A stretch of 12,974 nt of DNA from Candidatus Omnitrophota bacterium (GTDB lineage Bacteria > Omnitrophota > Gorgyraeia > Gorgyraeales > Gorgyraeaceae). This document shows, piece after piece, positions 6,327-12,974 of the stretch. Each line of letters opens with the position of its first letter. Position 1 is the stretch's first letter. The DNA lies in the NCBI GenBank assembly GCA_013202925.1, contig JABMRA010000001.1, positions 1 through 12,974 of the forward strand, in the 5' to 3' direction. The notes below the pieces were generated by a model. The model saw only the letters and a list, made by a program, of their open reading frames with translations. It was not told the origin of the DNA and made no database searches. The position numbers and the translations under genes are program-made.

Positions 6327-6848
6327 ATGAAGAACAAGCGGTTTATAATTATATTGGTTTTTATCCTCGGGGTTGTTTCATTTGGTGTGGCGAAGTTCGC
6401 AGGTATCCGCAGGGCCCCGAAGGTCGCAAAAGAGGTCTTTTCCCCTGCCCCTGATTTCATGCTCATGGATATATACGGCGAGGAAAAGAAACTGTCGGAT
6501 TTTAGGGACAAGGTGGTAATACTTGATTTCTGGACCACCTGGTGCGGGCCGTGCAAAAAAGAGGTCCCGCATTTTATAGAGCTATACAGGGCATACAGGG
6601 ATGAAGGCCTTGAGATAATCGGCGTGGCCCTGGACTGGAATGCAGAAAGGGTCGTGGCGCCATTTGTCTATGAGAACGGCATAAATTATACTGTCTTGTT
6701 GGGAGACAGGGATGTCACTGACCTCTATGGCGGGATATTATCGATACCCACGACCTTTGTCCTGGATAGAGACGGCGGCATAAGAAAAAGATATATAGGA
6801 TACCAGGGTAAAGAGGTGTTTGAAAAAGACATAAAGGAGCTCTTATGA
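6327..6848 (+). CDS. TlpA/ResA-like membrane-tethered thioredoxin
   Basis: This is an extracytoplasmic thiol-disulfide oxidoreductase, probably reduced by the CcdA encoded just upstream. The 173-residue protein has an N-terminal signal-anchor (about residues 5-24) and then a TlpA-like fold beginning APDFMLMDIYGEE. The active site is WCGPC with Cys73 and Cys76 (FWTTWCGPCKKEVP), and the cis-proline loop is SIPTTF (Pro141). There is no lipobox cysteine. ResA-like roles include reduction of apocytochrome c, but the sequence alone does not separate this from general thiol reduction. The start follows the Shine-Dalgarno GGGGAG. Its stop codon overlaps the metV start (ATGA), indicating translational coupling. 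Confidence 0.92.
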   Translation: MKNKRFIIILVFILGVVSFGVAKFAGIRRAPKVAKEVFSPAPDFMLMDIYGEEKKLSDFRDKVVILDFWTTWCGPCKKEVPHFIELYRAYRDEGLEIIGVALDWNAERVVAPFVYENGINYTVLLGDRDVTDLYGGILSIPTTFVLDRDGGIRKRYIGYQGKEVFEKDIKELL

Positions 6849-7501
6849 TAGTCAGCCAGAAGAAATCTTTCGAGGAGATATTAAAGGCCCTGGGGCCAAT
6901 GAAAAAGATCTTTATAATAGGCTGCGGAGAATGCGCGACTACGTGTAAGACCGGCGGCGAAAAAGAGGTCCTGGAAATGAAAAAACTGCTTGAAGAAAAG
7001 GGAAAGGCGGTTACTGGTTGGACTATACCTGATGCGCCGTGTATAGCGAGTCAGATAAAGCTGCATTTTGCCAAGAACATGAAGGCAATGGACGAGGCAG
7101 ATGCGTTTCTGGTCCTCGCGTGCGGTCTTGGGGTGCAGTCTGTGCTCGATAACGATAGGCGCAAAAGGCCGGTGTACACAGGTACCGATACCTTGTTTGG
7201 GTCAGTGCTTGATATGACAGGGTTGATACTTTCCGAGAGATGCGCCATGTGCGGCGAGTGCGTGCTTAATATTACAGGGGGGATCTGCCCTGTGACACGC
7301 TGCGCAAAGGGGCTTTTAAACGGACCTTGCGGAGGCCAAGACAAAGGAAAATGCGAGGTGGATAAAGACAAAGACTGCGCATGGATATTGATATACAATC
7401 GGCTTAAGGAATTGAACATGCTTGATAATATAAAGAAGGCCAGGCCGGCAAAGGATCATTCCAAATTAATCAAACCCAGAGAGATCAACATAAAAGAATA
7501 G
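6845..7501 (+). CDS. metV: Methylenetetrahydrofolate reductase MetV-type subunit
   Basis: MetV is the small partner of MetF in the MetVF type of methylene-THF reductase, known from acetogens and many anaerobes. The 218-residue protein has an N-terminal domain with GCGECATTC (Cys27, Cys30, Cys34), IPDAPC (Cys66) and LACGLGVQS (Cys93). The Cys-rich C-terminal domain contains CAMCGEC (133, 136, 139), GGICPVTRCAKG (148, 153), NGPCGG (162), GKC (170) and DCAW (178). These thirteen cysteines fit the Fe-S cluster binding reported for the family. No metF lies next to it, which is unusual. It overlaps the TlpA-like gene by 4 nt and is followed by an Fe-S scaffold gene, consistent with a need for cluster assembly. 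Family assignment is firm from the C-terminal pattern; the exact partner is inferred. Confidence 0.88.
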   Translation: MIVSQKKSFEEILKALGPMKKIFIIGCGECATTCKTGGEKEVLEMKKLLEEKGKAVTGWTIPDAPCIASQIKLHFAKNMKAMDEADAFLVLACGLGVQSVLDNDRRKRPVYTGTDTLFGSVLDMTGLILSERCAMCGECVLNITGGICPVTRCAKGLLNGPCGGQDKGKCEVDKDKDCAWILIYNRLKELNMLDNIKKARPAKDHSKLIKPREINIKE

Positions 7502-7519
7502 AGGAGGTCGATGTAATTT

Positions 7520-7918
7520 ATGGAAACCTTTAATACCCGGTATAGTGAAAAGGTAATGGAACACTTCAAAAACCCGAGAAACGTGGGAGAGATACCTGAT
7601 GCGAACGGCATCGGGAATGTCGGCAATCCCATTTGCGGTGACATCATGAGGCTCTATATAAAGGTTGAGAATGAAAGAATAGTTGATGCCAAGTTTAAGA
7701 CTTTCGGATGCGGTGCCGCGATTGCCACAAGCAGCATGGTGACAGAGCTTGTTAAGGGCAAGCCCATTGAAGAGGCGCTCAGGATTTCCAACAGGGCTGT
7801 TGCAGAGGCGCTGGGCGGACTGCCGCCTATAAAGATGCATTGTTCGGTTTTGGCAGAAGAGGCCCTTAAGTCAGCAATAGACGATTACCTTAAGAAAAAA
7901 GAGAAATCCGCAGCATGA
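7520..7918 (+). CDS. iscU: IscU/NifU-type Fe-S cluster scaffold
   Basis: This cytoplasmic scaffold assembles Fe-S clusters from sulfur delivered by a cysteine desulfurase. The 132-residue protein has the complete set of ligands: Cys39 in GNPICGD (with Asp41), Cys64 in FGCGAAIA and Cys108 in KMHCSVLA. The YSEKVMEHFKNPRNVG start is typical. It is the single scaffold domain with no NifU C-terminal extension. No iscS or nifS is in the window. AGGAGG at 7502-7507 is 12 nt from the ATG, longer than ideal; a closer ATG at 7511 is followed at once by a TAA. The gene overlaps the next one by 4 nt (ATGA). Its place between metV and a folate gene suggests supply of clusters to MetV, which is inference. 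Confidence 0.94.
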   Translation: METFNTRYSEKVMEHFKNPRNVGEIPDANGIGNVGNPICGDIMRLYIKVENERIVDAKFKTFGCGAAIATSSMVTELVKGKPIEEALRISNRAVAEALGGLPPIKMHCSVLAEEALKSAIDDYLKKKEKSAA

Positions 7919-8475
7919 ACACGAAACAAGCCTTAAGAAAGAAGATGAGACAAAGATTAAATTCTCAAGGACAATCAGAAAGGAGAAAGAAGAGCAGGGC
8001 TATACAGAGAAGCCTGTTCGGCAATAAAGAATTTCAGGCATCAAAGTGTGTAATGCTTTATGTTTCCAAAGGGACGGGCGAGGTAGAGACCGGTCCGATA
8101 ATAAAAAAAGCCCTTAAGATGGGCAAGAAGGTGGCCTTACCGGTTACCATGGTAGGAGAAAAGAGAATAAAACCTGTGTGCGTGAAGGATCTTAAAAAGG
8201 GCCTTAAAAAAGGCCCGTACGGTATTTACGAACCAAAGGGATCTAAATCCAGAAAAGGCGTTAGAATAAAAGACATAGATTTGGTAATAGTGCCTGGCCT
8301 TGCCTTTGATAAGCACAATAATCGGCTTGGCCATGGCAGGGGCTATTACGATTCTTTTTTGAAGCGCCTGCGGGAAGATATCCCCAAAGTAGGCCTGGGT
8401 TTTAGATTTCAGTTATTAAAAAAAATACCCACCACAGGATCGGACTTTTCTCTTACCAGGGTCATTACCAACTAG
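7915..8475 (+). CDS. 5-formyltetrahydrofolate cyclo-ligase
   Basis: The enzyme (MTHFS; YgfA/YqgN family) uses ATP to turn 5-formyl-THF into 5,10-methenyl-THF, rescuing a dead-end folate made as a side product of serine hydroxymethyltransferase. At 186 residues it has normal length. Visible motifs are the N-terminal KQALRKKMRQRL, a central VMLYVSKGTGEVET and GPYGIYEP, and the signature VPGLAFDKHNNRLGHGRGYYD at about 126-146. The start codon overlaps the iscU stop, so translation is coupled. The C-terminus (IPTTGSDFSLTRVITN) keeps the family shape with an altered middle. Together with glyA and metV it gives this region a folate one-carbon theme. Confidence 0.94.
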   Translation: MNTKQALRKKMRQRLNSQGQSERRKKSRAIQRSLFGNKEFQASKCVMLYVSKGTGEVETGPIIKKALKMGKKVALPVTMVGEKRIKPVCVKDLKKGLKKGPYGIYEPKGSKSRKGVRIKDIDLVIVPGLAFDKHNNRLGHGRGYYDSFLKRLREDIPKVGLGFRFQLLKKIPTTGSDFSLTRVITN

Positions 8476-8521
8476 GCAAGCCACCCTATTTTAAATATAT
8501 ACAATCAGGAGGTGTTTAGAC

Positions 8522-10093
8522 ATGGATTCGACTTTAAAAATGATAGTTTACGTTGTAGAAGTCCTGGTTTTTATCCTGATGTTTTTCGCGGGTTATTTCA
8601 TAAGGAAGTTTTTTTCCGAAAAGCATCTTAGGGATACGGAGGAAAGGGCAAAGAAGGCCGCTGAGGAGTCAAAGAAGGAATTCGAGAACCGGAAGAAAGA
8701 GGTCGAACTCGAATCAAAGGATTTAAAGTTTAAGATGCGCTTGGATTTTGAGCGCGAGACAAAAGATAGGCGCCAGGAACTCTCGAATCTTGAAAAAAGG
8801 CTTGGACAGAAGGAGGAGAACATAGACCGCAAGGTAGACGTTCTCGAGAAAAAGGATAAGGACATTTTAAAGAGAGAAGGCCTCCTGTCAGGCAAGGAAC
8901 GCTCGATCGAGACCAGGCATAACGAGCTTTCGGGGCTCATCTCAGAGGAGAAACAGAAACTGCAGAGGATCTCAGGTCTTAGCGTGGAAGAGGCAAAGAG
9001 GCTGTTTCTGCAGAGGGTAGAAGACGATGCGAAACAGGAGGCCCAGACCCTTTTTAACAAGATAATCAATGACACAAAGGAGTCGGCTGATAAAAAGGCA
9101 AAGGAGGTGCTCTCTACCGCCATACAGAGATGCGCCGCGGAACATGTGACAAATACTACCGTGTCTGTAGTGGCCCTGCCAAATGACGAGATGAAAGGCA
9201 GGATCATAGGGCGCGAGGGCAGAAACATAAGGGCGCTTGAGATAGCAACAGGGGTGGACGTGATCATTGACGACACGCCCGAGGCTGTTATACTCTCGGG
9301 TTTTGATATGGTGAAGCGCGAGATAGCCAGGATCAGCCTTGAAAGACTTTTGCAGGACGGGAGGATCCATCCTGGACGCATAGAGGAAGTGGTGGACAAG
9401 GTGAAGCACGAGATGGATAATACCATAAAAGAGGAAGGCGATCATGCGGTCTTTGAGCTTGGGCTTCAGCGTGTCCACCCTGAGATCATAAGGCTCATAG
9501 GCAGGTTGAAATACAGGACCAGTTATGGCCAGAATGCCCTGCAGCACATGAAAGAGGTCAGTCTTCTTATGGGGGTCATGGCTGGAGAGCTTAACCTGGA
9601 CATTAATCTGGCCAAGAGGATAGGGCTTTTGCATGACATAGGAAAGGCCGTGTCACATGAGGTCGAGGGGCCTCATGCAAAGATCGGCGCAGACCTTGCG
9701 AAAAAATACGGGGAATCACCGCAGGTCATCAATGCGATCATTTCCCATCACGAGGAAGAGGAACCGACGTCTATCTATGCCGTGCTTTTACAGGGTGCTG
9801 ACGCGGTCAGTGCCACAAGGCCTGGCGCGCGACGGGAGTCACTGGAGAACTACATAAAGCGTCTTGAGAAATTAGAGGCCATTGCAGATGCATTCAAAGG
9901 CGTTGAAAAGGCATACGCGATACAGGCGGGAAGGGAGATAAGGGTGATCGTGCAGCCCGAAAAGATCACTGACCTGCAGGCAATAGGACTTTCCAGAGAG
10001 ATCAGAAAGAAAATAGAAGAAGGCCTCGAATACCCTGGCCAGATCAAGGTAACAGTGATCAGGGAAACACGGGCCATAGAATACGCTAAATAG
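8522..10093 (+). CDS. rny: Ribonuclease Y
   Basis: RNase Y is a membrane-bound endoribonuclease that initiates mRNA decay and processing. The 523-residue protein matches the usual ~520. It has an N-terminal membrane segment (about 7-27), a long charged coiled coil (about 35-200), a KH domain (about 210-270, with GRIIGREGRN at 226-235) and an HD domain with His342, the His371-Asp372 pair (LLHDIGKA), His409/His410 (ISHHEEE) and Asp427. Its C-terminal part ends in the typical GQIKVTVIRETRAIEYAK. The Shine-Dalgarno AGGAGGTG at 8507-8514, 7 nt before the ATG, is excellent. The 46-nt gap upstream is the longest within the gene run, and a weak promoter (TTACCA at 8465, TATTTT at 8487) might add an internal start. 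The pairing with ymdB downstream is conserved in many bacteria. Confidence 0.97.
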   Translation: MDSTLKMIVYVVEVLVFILMFFAGYFIRKFFSEKHLRDTEERAKKAAEESKKEFENRKKEVELESKDLKFKMRLDFERETKDRRQELSNLEKRLGQKEENIDRKVDVLEKKDKDILKREGLLSGKERSIETRHNELSGLISEEKQKLQRISGLSVEEAKRLFLQRVEDDAKQEAQTLFNKIINDTKESADKKAKEVLSTAIQRCAAEHVTNTTVSVVALPNDEMKGRIIGREGRNIRALEIATGVDVIIDDTPEAVILSGFDMVKREIARISLERLLQDGRIHPGRIEEVVDKVKHEMDNTIKEEGDHAVFELGLQRVHPEIIRLIGRLKYRTSYGQNALQHMKEVSLLMGVMAGELNLDINLAKRIGLLHDIGKAVSHEVEGPHAKIGADLAKKYGESPQVINAIISHHEEEEPTSIYAVLLQGADAVSATRPGARRESLENYIKRLEKLEAIADAFKGVEKAYAIQAGREIRVIVQPEKITDLQAIGLSREIRKKIEEGLEYPGQIKVTVIRETRAIEYAK

Positions 10094-10094
10094 A

Positions 10095-10100
10095 AAGGGG
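10095..10100 (+). promoter_or_regulatory. Ribosome binding site that decides the ymdB start
   Basis: AAGGGG lies 2 nt before the TTG at 10103 and 5 nt before the adjacent TTG at 10106. The spacing and the family N-terminus (MKILLVGDVVG) both favour 10106. Confidence 0.55.
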
Positions 10101-10105
10101 CCTTG

Positions 10106-10900
10106 TTGAAGATATTATTGGTGGGTGACGTAGTGGGGCGGCCCGGAAGAGAGGCAGTAAAAAAAATCATCCCAGCGCTTCGCAGGAATGAATGCATAGA
10201 TTTTGTAATCGCCAATGCCGAGAATATCGCGGGGGGCTCAGGCCTGACATCCGAGACCGCCGACGAACTTTTAAACAGCCAGATAGATGTGCTGACCTCG
10301 GGAGACCATATCTGGAAGAAGAAAGAGATATACGAGCGGCTGGAAAAAGATTCAAGGATTCTAAGGCCGGCAAATTATCCGGAGGAGTGTCCTGGCAGAG
10401 GCGCAGCCGTTCTTAAGTCCAGCTCAGGCAAGAAGGTGGCTGTGGTAAATGTCATTGGAAGGGTGTTTATGAATCATATTGACGCATGCCCGTTCAAGAC
10501 CGCGGCAAAAGAGATAGAAAAGATATCCAAGGATACGCGGATAATCCTGGTAGATATGCACGCAGAGGCAACGAGCGAAAAGATCGCGCTGGGCAGGTTT
10601 CTGGACGGAAGGGTGAGTGCTGTATTTGGGACACATACGCACGTTCAGACAGCGGATGAAAAGATCCTGCCGCGGGGCAGCGCTTACATAACAGACCTGG
10701 GCATGACCGGGCCGCAGGATTCAGTGATAGGCCGCAAGGCCGATGCTATTATAGAGCATTTTCTGAAATGCATGCCCATAAGATTTGAGATGGCAGAGAA
10801 TGATGTAGAGCTCCAGGGCGCGATAGTTGAAATAGACGAAAGTACAGGCAAGGCAGTTTCCATAAAAAGGGTAAGAGAAAAAATAGCGGAATATCAATAA
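10106..10900 (+). CDS. ymdB: YmdB-family metallophosphoesterase
   Basis: YmdB-type enzymes are dinuclear-metal phosphodiesterases, shown in Bacillus subtilis to hydrolyse 2',3'-cyclic nucleotides and to affect biofilm and motility decisions. The protein has 264 residues if read from the TTG at 10106. Metal-site motifs are GDVVGRPGR (Asp8), NAENIAGG (Glu39, Asn40), SGDHIWKKKEI (Asp67, His68), VDMHAEATSEK (His152) and GTHTHVQTADE (His177, His179), followed by YITDLGMTGP. Position 67, usually Asn in a GNH motif (B. subtilis has GNHTWDKKE), is Asp here; this could still bind metal. Both possible starts are TTG, which suggests modest translation. The gene follows rny by 12 nt, the conserved rny-ymdB arrangement. 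xseA begins 1 nt after its stop. Confidence 0.93.
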   Translation: MKILLVGDVVGRPGREAVKKIIPALRRNECIDFVIANAENIAGGSGLTSETADELLNSQIDVLTSGDHIWKKKEIYERLEKDSRILRPANYPEECPGRGAAVLKSSSGKKVAVVNVIGRVFMNHIDACPFKTAAKEIEKISKDTRIILVDMHAEATSEKIALGRFLDGRVSAVFGTHTHVQTADEKILPRGSAYITDLGMTGPQDSVIGRKADAIIEHFLKCMPIRFEMAENDVELQGAIVEIDESTGKAVSIKRVREKIAEYQ

Positions 10901-10901
10901 T

Positions 10902-12038
10902 ATGGCCAAGGAAGGAAGATACGTATACAAGGTAAGCGAATTAACATCGAACATAAAGATTATACTCGAGGATTCGTTTCCGAATATATGGGTGGAAGGC
11001 GAGATATCAAATTTCAAAAGCCCATCATCAGGGCATTTTTATTTCACATTAAAGGATTCCAAAAGCGAATTGAAGTGTGTATTTTTTAAGAGCAGCAACG
11101 AGAGGATAAAATTTGAAATAAAAGGCGGGATGCGGGTAATGTGTTCGGGCAGGGTCAGTGTATATGAGAGACAGGGCGCGTATCAGCTGTATGTAGCGCG
11201 CATGGAGCCAAAGGGTATAGGGGAATTACAGCTTGCATTCGAACAGTTAAAGGAGCGACTTTTCAAAGAAGGGCTTTTTGACGAATCCCGCAAGAGGCCC
11301 ATACCGATTCTGCCTGACAGGATAGGGATCGTGACGTCTCCGACCGGCGCAGCCATAAGGGATATGCTCCACGTGTTAAAGAAAAGATTTTCCAACGTAG
11401 AGGTCCATATAAATCCTGTAAGGGTGCAGGGCGAAGGCGCTAAGGAAGAAATAGCCAGGGCCATAGAGGATTTCAATACGCTCGATAATGTGGACGTGAT
11501 AATAATCGGAAGGGGCGGCGGCAGTCTTGAGGACTTATGGGCATTCAATGAAGAGGTGGTTGCAAGGGCGATATACGATTCAAAGGTACCTGTTATAAGC
11601 GCAGTGGGTCATGAGATAGATTGGACGATAAGCGATTTTGTAGCTGACCGAAGGGCAGCTACTCCGTCCGTGGCAGCAGAGATCGTGGTCCCTAAAAAGA
11701 GCGACCTCGTAGAGAGGCTGGACGATATTGAAAAAAAGATAAAAGCGTTTCCGCTGGATATAGTCAAAGAATATGAACAGCGCCTGGATGATATAGAAGA
11801 TGGTCTGGGCCTGAGATTCAGGCATTACATAGAGTTAAAAGAGGAGAACTTTAGACTCATTTCCGAGAAGTTAGAGATATTGAGCCCTTTGGGTATTCTG
11901 GCAAGGGGCTACAGCATTAGTTTTAAATTGCCAGGGAAAAAGGTCATCAAGGACACGAGGTCTATTAAAAAAGGAGACCTGGTTGAGACCCGGCTTTCCA
12001 AAGGGAGTTTCAGGGGCAGGGTGGAAGAGATCGAGTAA
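10902..12038 (+). CDS. xseA: Exodeoxyribonuclease VII large subunit
   Basis: XseA is the catalytic subunit of exonuclease VII, which cuts single-stranded DNA from both ends in repair and mismatch processing. The 378-residue protein has an N-terminal OB-fold (about 7-100, with VEGEISNFKSPSSGHFYFTL), then the nuclease domain with PDRIGIVTSPTGAAIRD, GRGGGSLEDLWAFN (204-216) and SAVGHEIDWTISDFVADRRA (233-252) before TPSVAAE. The following coiled coil (about 265-327) is short; E. coli XseA has 456 residues, with most of the difference here. The C-terminal barrel motif LSPLGILARGYS is intact. The start is 1 nt after the ymdB stop with only a weak Shine-Dalgarno, so coupling is likely. xseB follows after 12 nt. 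Confidence 0.96.
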   Translation: MAKEGRYVYKVSELTSNIKIILEDSFPNIWVEGEISNFKSPSSGHFYFTLKDSKSELKCVFFKSSNERIKFEIKGGMRVMCSGRVSVYERQGAYQLYVARMEPKGIGELQLAFEQLKERLFKEGLFDESRKRPIPILPDRIGIVTSPTGAAIRDMLHVLKKRFSNVEVHINPVRVQGEGAKEEIARAIEDFNTLDNVDVIIIGRGGGSLEDLWAFNEEVVARAIYDSKVPVISAVGHEIDWTISDFVADRRAATPSVAAEIVVPKKSDLVERLDDIEKKIKAFPLDIVKEYEQRLDDIEDGLGLRFRHYIELKEENFRLISEKLEILSPLGILARGYSISFKLPGKKVIKDTRSIKKGDLVETRLSKGSFRGRVEEIE

Positions 12039-12050
12039 ACGGAGGTTTAT

Positions 12051-12272
12051 ATGGCAAAAGAATTGAAATTCGAAGAGCAGATGAAGAAATTAGAGGCAAT
12101 TGTGGATGTCCTGGAGAGCGGCCAGATACCGCTGGAGGAGTCGCTGAAAAAATACGAAGAAGGTGTAGGGCTCCTTCGCTCCTGCAGAAAGCGCCTGGAT
12201 GAGACAAAGCGCAAGGTCGAGATCCTGGTTAAAAAAGGCGGCAAATTAACCCTCGAGCCCTTCGAAGGCTAA
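12051..12272 (+). CDS. xseB: Exodeoxyribonuclease VII small subunit
   Basis: XseB is the small helical-hairpin subunit that binds the coiled coil of XseA in exonuclease VII. The 73-residue protein has the normal length and sequence pattern: LKFEEQMKKLEAIVDVLESG, then IPLEESLKKYEEGVGLLRSC and a basic tail. GGAGG at 12041-12045 is 5 nt before the ATG. The order xseA-xseB-ispA is common in bacteria. Nothing unusual is seen. Confidence 0.95.
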   Translation: MAKELKFEEQMKKLEAIVDVLESGQIPLEESLKKYEEGVGLLRSCRKRLDETKRKVEILVKKGGKLTLEPFEG

Positions 12273-12283
12273 AGTTTACGGAT

Positions 12284-12974
<691 letters not shown>

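Noticed and set aside
8199..8216. Hairpin GGGCCTT-AAAA-AAGGCCC in the folate cyclo-ligase gene
   Set aside because: It arises from a repeated Lys-Lys-Gly coding pattern in the middle of a gene; there is no reason to think it ends or regulates transcription.
8418..8425. A8 run near the end of the cyclo-ligase gene (and a similar one at 4411-4418 in polX) as frameshift sites
   Set aside because: Such runs are common in Lys-rich coding sequence here, and both proteins are complete in the main frame with no conserved alternative frame.
8593..9426. Long open frame on the - strand opposite rny
   Set aside because: It is Ser/Phe-rich low-complexity translation antisense to the coiled-coil region of a certain gene, with no family match.

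Overview
The window is a densely coded stretch of bacterial housekeeping DNA with no phage, transposase, CRISPR, rRNA or tRNA gene that I can see. The only gap above 100 bases without a gene is 3332-3558. The organism looks like an uncultured bacterium with a Gram-negative-type envelope: there is a membrane-anchored PpiD/SurA-type chaperone, RNase Y with YmdB, and a MetV-type methylenetetrahydrofolate reductase subunit. The gene style is compatible with Omnitrophota or a similar lineage, but this is an impression, not a demonstrated placement.

Left part (1-3558): glyA and nrdR are closely spaced on the + strand (3-nt gap) and converge, with only 10 nt between stop codons, on a - strand gene for a PpiD-like periplasmic folding factor. 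A 227-bp divergent intergenic region (3332-3558) separates that gene from polX. It holds three separate inverted repeats stacked head to tail, plus face-to-face promoter candidates.

Middle (3559-5351): polX encodes a complete X-family DNA polymerase with a PHP exonuclease domain. A 43-bp near-perfect palindrome starts at the last base of its stop codon. The last base of that palindrome is the first base of a textbook promoter (TTGACC, 17 bp, TATAAT).

Right part (5352-12974): this promoter appears to start a long + strand gene run. In order it encodes a small membrane-anchored coiled-coil protein, CcdA, a TlpA/ResA-like thioredoxin, MetV, an IscU-type Fe-S scaffold, 5-formyl-THF cyclo-ligase, RNase Y, YmdB, XseA, XseB and the 5' part of a polyprenyl synthase (ispA-like) cut by the window edge. 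Gaps are -4 to 46 nt. The themes are extracytoplasmic thiol redox, folate one-carbon and Fe-S metabolism (tied to glyA upstream), RNA turnover, DNA repair (exonuclease VII, with polX nearby) and isoprenoid synthesis.

The most unusual signals are non-coding: a palindromic element family (a partial copy at 1-30, a full copy at 5256-5298 and a looser relative at 3399-3433) placed right at gene boundaries, and a perfect 7-bp tandem repeat inside the ispA-like reading frame. I do not see a clear undescribed multigene system.
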